Assembly (NCBI GenBank): GCA_025603075.1
Contig: MU626264.1
Coordinates: 124,001-188,000 of the forward strand
Reading direction: 5' to 3'
Source: Neoconidiobolus thromboides FSU 785
Taxonomy: Eukaryota; Entomophthoromycota; Entomophthoromycetes; Entomophthorales; Neoconidiobolaceae
Length of the DNA stretch: 64,000 nt
Shown here: piece by piece, positions 32,283 to 43,410 of the stretch
Numbering within the stretch: the stretch's first letter is position 1
How the letters are laid out: every line of letters begins with the position of its first letter
Translations under genes and position numbers: made by a program
The notes under the pieces: model-generated
Seen by the model: the letters and a program-made list of their open reading frames with translations, nothing else
Told to the model about the DNA's origin: nothing
The model's database searches: none

Positions 32283-32765
32283 TTAAAGTAGTTCTGGCAT
32301 TCTTAATACCTTCTTCTCTCTATTTTTAGCATGTTCTTTAATTAATTGGAATACTTTTAGTCCTTCGATATTTGCTGGAGGAGTTCTTTCTTCGGTTGCC
32401 CAATAATAAATATCCCAATCATTTTCATTTAATAATTGATCGAACTGCTTACAATCTTCATAAGATAAATCATTTAAATATTTTCCAACAAAGGTTGATA
32501 AGATTAAATCAGTCTCTAATATACCTCGTTTACGACATTGGTAAACTAACCTTCGTCGTAGATTCTCTTCGCTTTCTTTACTTCTATCTTGTAATGGAAT
32601 ACTAAATGGATATTCTGGTACCTCGTATAAATTACCGAATTTATCCACTCCTTTATTATTTTGTTCATTAATAAAACTGGTGTTATGTATCTTATTAATT
32701 GAGATAGCTCTCAAATTACAGATAGTTTGTTTATTCAATATTCTTTTAATAATTAAGCGACTCAT
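32283..32765 (-). CDS. SDH5: Succinate dehydrogenase assembly factor 2 (SDHAF2/Sdh5), 160 aa
   Basis: Mitochondrial matrix chaperone that promotes covalent attachment of FAD to the flavoprotein subunit of complex II. Seen: a basic N-terminal presequence (MSRLIIKRILNKQ...), then the DUF339 core: EENLRRRLVYQCRKRGILETDL, STFVGKYLNDLSYEDCKQFDQLL, and NDWDIYYWATEERTPP. The RGxxExD signature and the DxDIYxW block are those of Sdh5/SDHAF2. Length is typical for fungal members. Intronless, 330 bp upstream (in minus orientation) of the kinase and 140 bp downstream of the protease gene. Confidence 0.95.
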   Translation of the reverse strand: MSRLIIKRILNKQTICNLRAISINKIHNTSFINEQNNKGVDKFGNLYEVPEYPFSIPLQDRSKESEENLRRRLVYQCRKRGILETDLILSTFVGKYLNDLSYEDCKQFDQLLNENDWDIYYWATEERTPPANIEGLKVFQLIKEHAKNREKKVLRMPELL

Positions 32766-32904
32766 TTCAACAAGAGAAGCTTTTGCTTCTTTTTTGGAGT
32801 TTTATAAATTTAAAATTAGCCAATAGTTTTATCCAAAAGAAATTATATTTTAATAAAATCGAAAGATTATAATAGTCACATAATAAAATAACGTTTTATT
32901 AAAC

Positions 32905-33777
32905 CTAAGGTTTTGATTGAATTTGACGAATGAAGCTAATATATGTATTGACACGAGAATATACCTAAAAAATAAATAATTGCTAAAATATATTATGAGT
33001 AAACTTACAGTTGGTGCTTCTGGGGCTAAGCATTGGCTACCAGATACGAAACTTGCAATACCAACTTGAATGTTTCCGCCTTGTTTAACAAATAAAGGAC
33101 TACCAGAGTCGCCGTTACAAGCGCCTAATAAAAAAATTAGTGTTCCATATCTATATTTATCCCTATGTATATATACTTTTAAGTCCCTCTTTATATCCGG
33201 CACAGATATGATGTTCTTTCTTTAAGAAATTTCCATAAGCAGTATTGCATGGGTCATGACTATAAACTGGTAATATAGCTTCTCTTAATACTGGAGATAA
33301 GGTGTTGGTGTTTGGGTTAGTTCTACCCCATCCAACCCCAATGGTTTGTAAACCAACAGTTTGACCAATGTTAGAAGAATCTAAAGTAACAAATTCAACT
33401 TGAATATTACTTGGAATTGGGGCAGCTAATTTCCAAACAGATACATCATAAGTCAATGTATTAGAAGAATATTGTGGATGACTATTGATGGATTTTACTA
33501 ATAAACTTGCACCATTTTCACTAGCTGCAGTCTTTCTTAAATCGTGACGATGTACATTGACAGTAACACTTGAAGGGGTTGTTTGGGAACAATGAGCAGC
33601 AGTAATAATAGTATTACGGTCAAGGATAGAACCACCACAGAAGTGACTACCACTTCTTTGTAATGAAACAACAAATGGGTGTGAGAAAGGTACTGACTCT
33701 TGACCATTAATGATTCTTTGATCTTGTCCAGATACAACACCAGCAATGAGGAATAAAGAATAAAGACTGAATTTCAT
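32905..33777 (-). CDS. Secreted chymotrypsin-like serine protease (S1A), 258 aa, three exons
   Basis: Extracellular endopeptidase. Exons (minus strand): 33777-33177, 33124-33009, 32964-32905; the joined frame is exactly 259 codons. Seen: signal peptide MKFSLYSLFLIAGVVSG, a short propeptide ending at Arg before the mature N-terminus IINGQESVPFSHPF, HFCGGSIL, catalytic His in TAAHC, catalytic Asp in TYDVSVWKL, CAGY, catalytic Ser in GDSGSP, and the final helix VYSRVNTYISFIRQ. The residue six before the catalytic Ser (position 189, bottom of the S1 pocket) is Ser, formed across the first splice junction, as in chymotrypsin; trypsins have Asp there. GDSGSP replaces the usual GDSGGP. Such animal-type proteases are abundant in entomopathogenic and related early-diverging fungi. 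Confidence 0.93.
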
Positions 33778-34654
33778 TTTATAAAACTAATTTTAGTTTA
33801 GTTCATTATTTTAGATATTTTGAATATTTATACTTATAATAAATGTAACTTTCGTTCATTATAATTCTATTAATCAGCTGAGTAATAATATGAGTGGTCA
33901 TCATAATACCACCTGTATTTTATTTTAGTTAGTAAACTAAACCATTGATAAACATAAAATATGGTTCCCACGATACAAATTAATCATAAAAGCTACATAT
34001 AGTTGACAATAAACAATTATTTTAGTAAATTATTTATGTATCTACTTTAGCATTGATGGATTTCTAATAGTATAGATATACACTATAGCCATAGCTTTGA
34101 TAATAACATAGTTATAGTATTTTTTCTTATGATTAATCATTTAAGGAATGACAGTTATAGTTATCTCATTTTGATACATAACAAGTTAACTCAACCATCG
34201 TAATTACCCAGTGTTAATATATTAAAAACCCGAAAAAACAATAAAATTTAATCTTTTTATTAAAAATAGAAAACTTTGGCTATTTAAGAGCAGTATGATA
34301 CTGGTATTGTCATTTATTTTTTATAACAATTTTAAGAATAAAGTTAGTCTGACTTAGCAAGTCGTCCAATTGAAAAAATATTTTTTAATTAAGCTAAAAA
34401 TAACGTTATTAAGTAATGGTGCTTTAGGATATAGTATAGAAAACAATAGAATAGACTAATGTTCTTGTATTGATATTTATTTTATTTTATTTTATTTTTG
34501 CGCGGAAAATAAATCTTATTATGATTGATCTGTTATAAAAAAAACTCTCAATGTTTTTCGTTTCTGTCTTGTACATTTTTTGCACGCAAATAATAGAATT
34601 TAGTTACATTTCAGACAAAAAAGATATTTCCGATTTTAATGTTTTAATTTCAAT
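33778..34654. other. Intergenic, protease promoter side
   Basis: AT-rich; a TTTTA microsatellite near 34478-34500. No gene. Confidence 0.5.
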
Positions 34655-34763
34655 ATATGGGGATGTTTTTTTTTGGTTTCATCACCTTTTCGATTTCTTA
34701 AGTGCTGTTTGAGCAGAAAGATTGTTAATAAAATTCTTGAATAAAAAAAATATATCCCCATAT
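34655..34763 (+). mobile_element. MITE copy (family A), first of a direct pair
   Basis: Termini ATATGGGGATGT and ATATCCCCATAT. The T-run is one base longer than consensus, so the frame is shifted. Confidence 0.92.
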
Positions 34764-34961
34764 GTTTTATGTTTTATAAATTATTTAAAGTCATAAAATT
34801 AAATCAAAATTATTATAAAAATATAAAATCCATTTTTTATTTTAATATATAGTTTTATTATAAAAAATTATGTTCTATTATTTATTAACATGAAATAAAA
34901 TACAATATAATATAATATAATAAGCAAATATAAAACTTATTTAATTATCAATAAGCTCAAT

Positions 34962-35068
34962 ATATGAGAGTGTTTTTTTTGGCTTCATTATTTTTTCCGT
35001 TTTTTAAGCGCTATTTGAGTGGAAAATATGTTAGTAAAATTCTTAAATACAAAAATACATCCCCATAT
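34962..35068 (+). mobile_element. MITE copy (family A), second of a direct pair
   Basis: Termini ATATGAGAGTGT and ACATCCCCATAT. The frame is open from the terminal ATG through KRYLSGKYVSKILKYKN. Confidence 0.93.
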
Positions 35069-36195
35069 CTTTAAAACATATTTCTAATATATTGAACCAA
35101 GATTCTATGATTAGTCAAAAAAATAGACTAAAAAGATTTTTATTTATTTATTTATATAAAAATAAAAACTATAAAAATATCGCAATGTTTAAAAAGTTAA
35201 AATTGTTTAACTAGATTCACACTTCTACAGCTTTCATTCCACATTGACCCCTTATGTCCCTTTTTTCGTTCCCTTTTACTGCCGCAAGCATCTACAATAC
35301 TTATAAGAGGTTTTTCGCTCATCAATTTATTAATGATACCCATAACCCCATCACCTCTATTAAATCTCTAACCTTGATCTCTTTGACTTAGTTAAGCCTA
35401 AAGAGGACTAAAATACTTTGAAGGGATTCTGAGCCTACTAGTTTAATACCCTCCTTGTAACATTTTTGAAGAGTTATTTTTTTTTATATTGTTTTTATTT
35501 TGATAAATAAAGTACTTAGTGTCTAGACTTTTAAAGATGAAAAACTTTTATTAAATTAGCTTGAACATATTAAAAAAAAGGTATTAGAAAAAAACTTTTT
35601 AACAATTAAATCAAATAAGACACTCATGTTTTAAGTACTTTATTTATATTAAAACAATAGTTTTGATCCTTTCTATCAACAATTAATTGATTATAACCAA
35701 TTTGCAAATTTTCATTGCAAAATTAGCCGCGAATTTTGTCCAAAAGAATCTAGATACATTTATAGTCATAGTAATTTCCGCCTAAAAATACACTAGACTA
35801 TAAAAACTAATGGGCATTTATTCACTTAAAAAACAATGGAGAAAATTAAGAAATTGGGATAAGTGTTAAGGGGATTTTTTAGGTCCTAATATAAAAAGTA
35901 AAAGGAATAGTTTGGTATAGTTTTTTGAATAATTCAAGACTGACTTTTAGCGGATCGGTGAATACTGAACGGGTGTTTTGTTAAAAGATCTAGTCCGAAA
36001 AAAGGCTTATGAGATTCAATAATAATTACTGTACATTATCTACCTAAAGTTTTTTTAAATTTTAACTTTATGATTACAAATCATAAATCAAAAAGCTACA
36101 GTAAACATTCACAACTTAAAACAAACTTATAAAAATTTCCTATCAAATTATTGTAAAAAAACATATAATTTATTAAACTAAAAAGAATCAAAGAC
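35069..36195. other. Intergenic with a possible coding relic
   Basis: About 35215-35370 is GC-richer. On the minus strand it reads GIINKLMSEKPLISIVDACG then SKRERKKGHKGSMWNESCR, open for about 50 codons. Not assigned; perhaps an old exon. Confidence 0.35.
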
Positions 36196-37194
36196 CTAAG
36201 AACTAAAAGAAACTGGTGGTGAATGACTGAAAGAGTCTATAGTGATGGAGTCAAACCAAGATGAACCTGCTTTAGCCCAACCCATACCATAAACTGGGGA
36301 ACAAGATAAGTGGATAGGAGAAGAGCTTAAAAGATTATTGTTACACTGGATATTATTGAATACATTTGACGATGTAAAAAAAGTTTCATTTATCGATATA
36401 AAATCATTTTGTTTATAACTCGATTTCGGTATACATTTGATATGCTGATTTACTACTTCTTCCTTCAAGCTATCGTTGATACAATACCTTGAACCGAAAC
36501 TTGGCTTTGGTTCTTTAATATATACACTGGGTTTAATGGTTACTGTATAATTTTTACCTTCGTTGTTATCCCAGTACTCATTATTACATACATTATATTG
36601 AATTGCAAATTTTAAACTATATTCCGCATTTACATCTTCGCTCGTTAACTTATCTTTTGGTAAGGTTAATACAAATTGAAATTGATCTTTATCTTGATTT
36701 ATACTTTTATGATGATAAGCATCGATATGTGAAAATGAAGTCCAATTATCAAAGGTATATCTCACTATAACTTCTTTTTGAAAGGTTATATTGGTTACAT
36801 TTATTAGCCCTTGAATTCTTGACTTATCTTTACTTAATTCGATACCTTCTAAATGAACCATATGATGATACCTATCTACAGTTGAATTGAAATTAGTCAA
36901 TTTAATACTTAAAGGTATTTTCCCACTAATAGATTGAGGACATAATGTTTTATCGAATCGCACTATTTTAGCTAATTCTTTACTTGAAAACTGGACACTT
37001 TTTAGTCCATGTTTACTATTAAAACTATCTTCTCTTTTTAATATCGGTTTAACAACTTCCCCCGAAATTTTACGTATTAATAGTTTTGGTTTAGGTTGAA
37101 TCTGGGATTCAAAGATAGCATGAGTCAAAGATAACGAAGTGGTAGGTACATGGTTTATTGTACTCAGTAAAGGAGGTGAGTAATTATAAAGCAT
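36196..37194 (-). CDS. CBM21 glycogen-targeting PP1 regulatory subunit, 332 aa (paralogue 1)
   Basis: Tethers protein phosphatase 1 to glycogen so that it can dephosphorylate glycogen synthase (family of yeast Gac1/Pig2 and animal PPP1R3). Seen: RKISGEVVKPILKR, then the PP1-docking RVxF motif KSVQF (residues 65-69), RFDKTLCPQSISGKIPL, and a CBM21 module at about 90-208 with EGIELSKDKSRIQGLINV, RYTFDNWTS, FAIQYN and the glycogen-binding signature YWDNNEGKNYTV. The C-terminal part holds FGSRYCINDSLK and LSCSPVYGMGWAK, shared in altered form with the other two paralogues. Intronless. First of three family members in 7.2 kb; head to head with paralogue 2 across 3.1 kb. Confidence 0.92.
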   Translation of the reverse strand: MLYNYSPPLLSTINHVPTTSLSLTHAIFESQIQPKPKLLIRKISGEVVKPILKREDSFNSKHGLKSVQFSSKELAKIVRFDKTLCPQSISGKIPLSIKLTNFNSTVDRYHHMVHLEGIELSKDKSRIQGLINVTNITFQKEVIVRYTFDNWTSFSHIDAYHHKSINQDKDQFQFVLTLPKDKLTSEDVNAEYSLKFAIQYNVCNNEYWDNNEGKNYTVTIKPSVYIKEPKPSFGSRYCINDSLKEEVVNQHIKCIPKSSYKQNDFISINETFFTSSNVFNNIQCNNNLLSSSPIHLSCSPVYGMGWAKAGSSWFDSITIDSFSHSPPVSFSS

Positions 37195-40100
37195 ATTTTT
37201 TTAAAAAAAAAATAGAATAAAAAAAGCGTTATCTCTGATAAAGCTAAAATTTATAATTTTCGTTGATTATGGGGAAAATTGATTATTATCAGGGGTAGAT
37301 TTGAAGTTTCTAATGTTGTTTATATACTAATTCAATAATTGTATTGACGTCGACATTAGCTCCAAATGATTGGTTCTATTCTTATCACTTTTAAAGATGG
37401 AGGGTAGATAAAGGGAGTTGGGTAAACTTGTGTTTGTCTTAAACTTTCATTTCACTCAAATTAAATGTAAGAATGAGCTCATTTCAATTTATTCTCTAGA
37501 ACTACAGGATTTTAATATAACATTTAGCAGATAACAACGCCATATTAATAAAACTATTCGTATGAGTTTAAATTTATGTTATTATTACAATTGTATAAAC
37601 TTTATTACTACTTTATTAATAAATAATAAATAGTAAAAATAATACACTTAAATTGATTGATGTTAGTTTGTTTTATAATTCAAGTTTTAACCACAAATTG
37701 ATGTGAGATCATTAAAGTTACATTGATTAATGAAATATAAATAGGAATATTTTAATAACAAAGTGAGCCAAAGTTTAGGGGGTGGGATTTTTACAGATAA
37801 CGGTATAGTGTGGAACTAATTTTCCATTTAATATTGCGATTTTTTAAATTCAGGCGGTGCTCTTATCTTTGAAACTATTAAAACTACTAAAACTATTAAA
37901 GCTATTAAAAATATAGTAATAATAAAATATAATATCAATAAACTTTAAGATAACTATAATACTTTAACAGAAATCAAGTTTTCTTATCTATTTATTCATC
38001 AAATAGCTGATTAAAATGAACATCCTTAGACTTATTATTACGTTATTAACAATAGTTATTTAACTTTATAATTTAATTGCACAAACATGGTTCAGTTTCA
38101 AGCATAAAGTTTTGGGATTGAAAATTCTATAGAATCTTTTTTGGGTTATTTTTATAAATGCAGTCTATTTTTAGTTAACTTTATCCCTTAAACGTTTTAA
38201 TAAACTTGGAGGTAGTAAAAATACTCTTATCTAAGGCAAAAGCTTGTACCATTTAGTATTAATTTATTAAAGTACGGATGGTTTGTAATAACAAAAAGGA
38301 TAAGATGGAATTATAATTAATAGTTTCTTATCTATGAAAACAAACTAAGTAATAACCAAACATAATGATTTGTTTAGTATAAACTTACGTTTGAATTTAA
38401 GAGTTAACTGAAGTTGAGATTTCTAGGCGTGAGAAAAATTAATGGAAACAAGGGAATTATTTTATTTCATTTAATCTTATAAAGTTAAACCTTAAAATTT
38501 AGTACCTCCTTTTTGAAAAGGGGATAAGAATAAGAGTATAATTTGATATTTTTGAATTATCATTGCAAAATGAGTTAAAATTAATAGTTAAATAGTTATA
38601 AGATTCATACTATTAAAACGTGGCAAAAAGTAGAGATTAGACGGTGTTATTTGTTGTCTATCAAATAAAAGCACCTTATAATTTATAACTTAAATGAAAA
38701 TCGTGGCAAATGTTATTTACTTAATGATATAACCTTAATATTAATGGTGGTTAAGTATAGCGATAAGATAAAATAGTGATTTGATAGTACATTGAGGGGG
38801 ATATACTATTATCAATAATCGAAAATTAGATTACAAAATTCATAAAAGAACTATAAGTATTATTTTAAAAGTTTTATACCAGATTATTCCCATGTTATTA
38901 TTATTTTTGAAGGTTTACGTATTTTTATATTTTTAAAGGGGATTGTTTAAAATTTATTAAAACTTGCTTGATTTTACCACGGTATTAATCATTTCAAACA
39001 TTTTTAAACTTCATAACACCCTTTCACTACATATGATCTTTAATAAAATCATATTATATTTTATATGTTTTTTTACTATAAATGTTTAAAATGTTTGACT
39101 TTCTTTTATATTATAATAATCCTAAATTATACTATAAACAAATAAATGTTAAATTAAATTAGGCTTATCTTTTATAATTAAAGATAATAATTTCAGTGTT
39201 TGATATCAAAAAATCGAGCCCACTAAGCTAAGAGTGGTGTTTTATTAAGCAAAAGCAACAAATAAGGAGTATCTCATGATAATATTTTTTAAAATAGATC
39301 AAGATCATGTTATCTTTTAATAAATGCTTTATAAAACTTAGTTTAACTCAAATCAAACTGTACAAATTTATCTATTTTACAGGCGTAAATTTTAATCCAT
39401 CTGACTCATTTTTTACTTTTGATTGTTAGTGATCTAATCATATTTACCCTGAATTTTTCCCTGAGTTTTTCCCATGCTTTTACTTACAATTCAAAATAAG
39501 GTGATTAGAAATTAAAACCTTAATAAGTTAACGTAATAAAATAAAACAAAGTAAACGAACGATCTTATTTAATATTTATTTAATATAATACAATGTTATT
39601 TTATGAATATTGTATTATATAAAGATTCAAATAATATATTATTATTATCTCTATACTTACTTTTTTATCTTAATTATATTTAAGCCAATCGTTTAATTAG
39701 TTTAAGTATTATGTATTTTATCGCTTCTTCATTTATTTTTTTATTAACATCAGATTAAGTTAAAAATTAATCAATTTTAACAATTCAAGCGTGTATTGAT
39801 ATTCTACTAATAATATCAAGAAGCTATTTATCAATAATAGCAATTAATTAAATATAAGTATTGTTTAATTAAACACTAAAATAATCTTGTATAATATTTT
39901 ATTTGTATTTTACTTTTGTAAGTTTGTTAGACTCAGCTTTTTTGTTTTGAAGATAACAACGTTCTATTAAAAATAAACCGATAAATTGCATACTAAATTT
40001 AGCAATTTACATAATGTTTGCTTGTCCTTATCTTATCGCATAAATTTAATAATTTATGAGGAGGATCCTAATAAATTTAGAAATCCAATTCTTAGGAACC

Positions 40101-40264
40101 CCAAAAGTATAAATATGAACTCAAACTACTCAACTTTTTTTTTAAATCTCTTTTAAATTGAAAATAGAAATCTCTATAGTTTCAACTTTAATTGTATTTA
40201 TTTAACTAGTTCTTCACTTATAAACATCCAAACTTATTTAATTATCAACTTTATTTATTACAAC
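37195..40264. other. 3.1-kb gap between divergent CBM21 genes
   Basis: No followable frame and no MITE copy, which is notable given their density on either side. It may contain long regulatory regions of the two divergent genes. Nothing else recognised. Confidence 0.5.
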
Positions 40265-41326
40265 ATGTTGTCCGTATCACCTTCTGCTTTATTTCAATTC
40301 CAATCTCAACTACACAATGTCAGTGTCAATACTGTATCTGTTCCAGCTTACAAGCCAACTAAAAAAGTTATCATCCCTAAGATCGAGGTTATTAAACCCC
40401 TTGCTACTTCAATCCCAGTTCATACTACCAATCAAACCAAATCGGCTTTAAAGTCACCAGTAAGACCAGGTCATTCAAGATCGAAGTCAGTAACATTTAA
40501 TGAGGAGCTTACTAAGGTACGTACCTTTGATAAACTATTATGTCCTCAAGCAGTAAGTGGTAAAGTTCCTTTATCAATCTCATGTCCTGATTTGCTTCAT
40601 CTTCAACATCGTATATTTTCACAACAAGTCTGTTTAGAGTCTATTGCTTTAGATAGCTTATGTGCTAGTATTATTGGTAAGATTCGTGTCAACAATCTCG
40701 ATTATGCTAAAAAAGTCATCTTAAGATATACCTTTGATGATTGGAATACAACTCAAGAAAGTGAAGCTGCCTACTTTCGTTCTTTATCTCAAACTTCAAA
40801 TGCACAAGATTTATTCAAATATAAGATAGATATTCCAAAGAGTATTTTATTTACAAACAATCCTAAAAAGGTATTCAAGCTTCAATTTGCTATTCAATAT
40901 AATGTAAGAGGTGAAGAGCACTGGGACAATAACAACAATAACAACTACATTGTTGATGTCAACCCTTCCTATTATGTTAATGTTCAAGAAACAGATAAAA
41001 CTTGTTCAGCTCCTATTCCAATCAGACCTGGTAATTCAAACAGAGTCCGTTCTAAATCTTTTGACAGTTCTTCTCCTGCACCTTCCTTATCTAATTTAAT
41101 TCAAAATACAACTACCAACTCACCCTTTTCAACCCGCTATAGCTTTGAACAATCTTTAAAGTCTAGTAGATCGGCCAAGGTGGACCTTAAATCATTTTGC
41201 AATGAGGTTCAAGCTTTACAAAGTGAACAAATCCGTTCTCAAGCACAAGTCCATTATGAGCCTGTGTCATGTTCTCCTATCAGTAACTACCAAAGCTTTG
41301 GATGGGGAAAATCATACTGTAATTAA
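40265..41326 (+). CDS. CBM21 glycogen-targeting PP1 regulatory subunit, 353 aa (paralogue 2)
   Basis: Same role and layout as the genes at 36196-37194 and 42265-43410. Seen: KSALKSP, then the RVxF docking motif KSVTF (74-78), TFDKLLCPQAVSGKVPL, CBM21 module at about 98-240 with ESIALDSLCASIIGKIRV, RYTFDDWNT, FAIQYN and HWDNNNNNNYIV. In the last block the usual Gly is replaced by Asn within an Asn run. The C-terminus has FSTRYSFEQSLK, and a final block SCSPISNYQSFGWGKSYCN that matches SCSPVYGMGWAK of paralogue 1. The SGEVVK stretch found upstream of RVxF in the other two is largely lost here. Intronless. Tail to tail with paralogue 3. Confidence 0.92.
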   Translation: MLSVSPSALFQFQSQLHNVSVNTVSVPAYKPTKKVIIPKIEVIKPLATSIPVHTTNQTKSALKSPVRPGHSRSKSVTFNEELTKVRTFDKLLCPQAVSGKVPLSISCPDLLHLQHRIFSQQVCLESIALDSLCASIIGKIRVNNLDYAKKVILRYTFDDWNTTQESEAAYFRSLSQTSNAQDLFKYKIDIPKSILFTNNPKKVFKLQFAIQYNVRGEEHWDNNNNNNYIVDVNPSYYVNVQETDKTCSAPIPIRPGNSNRVRSKSFDSSSPAPSLSNLIQNTTTNSPFSTRYSFEQSLKSSRSAKVDLKSFCNEVQALQSEQIRSQAQVHYEPVSCSPISNYQSFGWGKSYCN

Positions 41327-42264
41327 TAATTCTAAGCTGGGCTTATTAAAAGTTTTCTATGTTTATTTAATCATTGCTTTATTTAATTTTGTTCTAAAAG
41401 GACAGTTAATAAAAATAAAATGTTATGATCTCACTATTGCACTAAAATTTAAAGTATAAATTGTTCCTAGGTTAAATTAACGCTATAAAATTTAGAAGGT
41501 AAAGTTACATAGTTTCTATAAAAGTTATATGAAATTAATTTATAATTAAATAAAGATAGAGTTTGGAAAAAAATAATAGAATAAATACGAAAAGGAGTTT
41601 AAAAATATATATACAGAAAAATAACACTTTAAAATAATACAAATTCTATAAAGAAAAAATTAATATCATTACAAATATTTATCTTATACCTTTCATTTTA
41701 TACTTATATTGTGAAAAGAATAATTATAAATCAAAACCAAAATGCTGTTACTTTTGGGGTATCATTAGTAAACTATTAGTAAGTAATAAATTAGAACTTC
41801 ATTAAAAGTAAGTAGATTAGCCGAATAAATGAAAATAAAATACTTGATTGTAGCATTTATAATATTTGAAGTAAATACGACAAACTATCATATTAAAAAA
41901 AATAAAATAATTAAAGTATATATGGAATGATAAATACAAATTAATTTTTTTAATGATATCAGTTTGGAGTCACTTTTTTTATCTTTATAACATTGTTAAT
42001 TCCTATATTGACCTCTTTCGAGTATTATACTTGATTTTACTATTGAGAATAAAGCGATTTTCATATTTTTATTGTTTTAAAATGAAAATTGAGGTTTGGT
42101 TTTATTACCTCTTATCGCTTTATAATGAGATAAGGATGATAAAAAGAAGAAATTATAAATCATTGATTTCTAAAAACAAAATAGAAAAAGCAGATGTAAA
42201 AATATAATATATTTTTAATAATACTAAATAAATTAAGACTAAAAACTAATACAATTCTTTTTTT
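41327..42264. other. Convergent gap between CBM21 paralogues 2 and 3
   Basis: AT-rich, no supported gene. An 84-codon frame at 41953-42207 was not accepted. Confidence 0.5.
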
Positions 42265-43410
42265 TCAAGTATGTAAAGGTGAACTATTATTACTATTTCT
42301 ATCCTCCATGGGAATAGAGTCATAAAAACTTTTACTAGTATTTGGTAAATTATAAAAATAAGGGCTAGTACTGGCATTAAAACTACCTGGTTCAAATTGA
42401 GCTTCATTCTCTGGTGATGGTGGGTCATACAATAACCATCCATTAGTATTCTTGCCACTCGCTTTATTCATACTATCTACTTTAGAAATAATAGCCTCAC
42501 TTCGGCTACCATTCTCTTGTTTAACATTATTTTTAAATGAGTATCTAGCCCCAAATTGGGACTTTGTTTCATTTAGTCTAAAATTATCAGGTGAAGACAG
42601 ATCAGGTGAAGCACCATAGCTTGAAGCTAAGTCAAAAGAATTACTACGTCTACCTTTTGGTAGTGGGATGGCTACACTTTGCTCCATATAATCTGGATCT
42701 ACTTCAATGTTGGGTGTAATTTCTATAGAGTAATTTCTACCTTGATTGTTATCCCAGTATTCTTTTCCACAGCAATTAAATTGAATCGCAAATTTAATGG
42801 AATGAATTTCATCTGGGTCATTGCTTACTCGCATCTCTGGTGGGATCATTAAATCAAATCTAAATATATCTTGTTGTATAGCTGATAGATGTACAGGCCT
42901 TAAATATTTGGCATAAATGACTTGAAACGATGTCCAATGATCAAAACTATACCGTACCAATACTTCCTTGGCAAAGCAAAGGTTTTGCACTCTTATCAAG
43001 CCTACTATTGCTGAGTTTTCTTTATCTAGTTCAATGCTTTCCAAAACAACGGGTAAACTTTCAAGGAAAGATGAATTACTAGAGAAATTGATTACTTTCA
43101 TAGTCATAGGAATGATACCACTAACGGATTGAGGGCATTCTAATTTATCATAAGAACGTACACGTACCAAATTACTGGTGAAAGAAACTGCTTTTGGACT
43201 GTGAGGAGCACTACCATCGGTATAATGCTTTAATGCAGATTTTACTACTTCCCCGGATTTTTTTCTTACTAGTTTTGGACGGCCGTTTGGTGGACTTACA
43301 GTACCATTATTAGTATTAGATTGATTTAAGTTACGCTCATAAGTAGCGTGGGTAAATGAGATTTTGGTTGTGATTGGATCATTCAAAGTTTTTGGATAAA
43401 ACATAATCAA
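42265..43410 (-). CDS. CBM21 glycogen-targeting PP1 regulatory subunit, 381 aa (paralogue 3)
   Basis: Same role as the two paralogues upstream. Seen: RKKSGEVVKSALKH, the RVxF docking motif KAVSF (73-77), RVRSYDKLECPQSVSGIIPM, a CBM21 module at about 98-235 with ESIELDKENSAIVGLIRV, RYSFDHWTS, FAIQFN and the best-preserved signature YWDNNQGRNYSI, and C-terminal FGARYSFKNNVK. It lacks the SCSP...GWGK block of the other two and instead ends in a Ser/Pro/Asn-rich tail with SFYDSIPMEDR. Intronless. A Ser-rich linker (SNSFDLASSYG) between the module and the FGARYSF motif may carry phosphorylation sites. Confidence 0.92.
   Translation of the reverse strand: MIMFYPKTLNDPITTKISFTHATYERNLNQSNTNNGTVSPPNGRPKLVRKKSGEVVKSALKHYTDGSAPHSPKAVSFTSNLVRVRSYDKLECPQSVSGIIPMTMKVINFSSNSSFLESLPVVLESIELDKENSAIVGLIRVQNLCFAKEVLVRYSFDHWTSFQVIYAKYLRPVHLSAIQQDIFRFDLMIPPEMRVSNDPDEIHSIKFAIQFNCCGKEYWDNNQGRNYSIEITPNIEVDPDYMEQSVAIPLPKGRRSNSFDLASSYGASPDLSSPDNFRLNETKSQFGARYSFKNNVKQENGSRSEAIISKVDSMNKASGKNTNGWLLYDPPSPENEAQFEPGSFNASTSPYFYNLPNTSKSFYDSIPMEDRNSNNSSPLHT

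Noticed and set aside
35215-35370. Minus-strand stretch ending SKRERKKGHKGSMWNESCR as a ribosomal-protein exon
   Set aside because: A basic tail alone suggested it, but no ribosomal protein block matches by eye.
41953-42207. 84-codon plus-strand frame
   Set aside because: Hydrophobic residues mostly from T-rich codons; no signal, motif or intron support.
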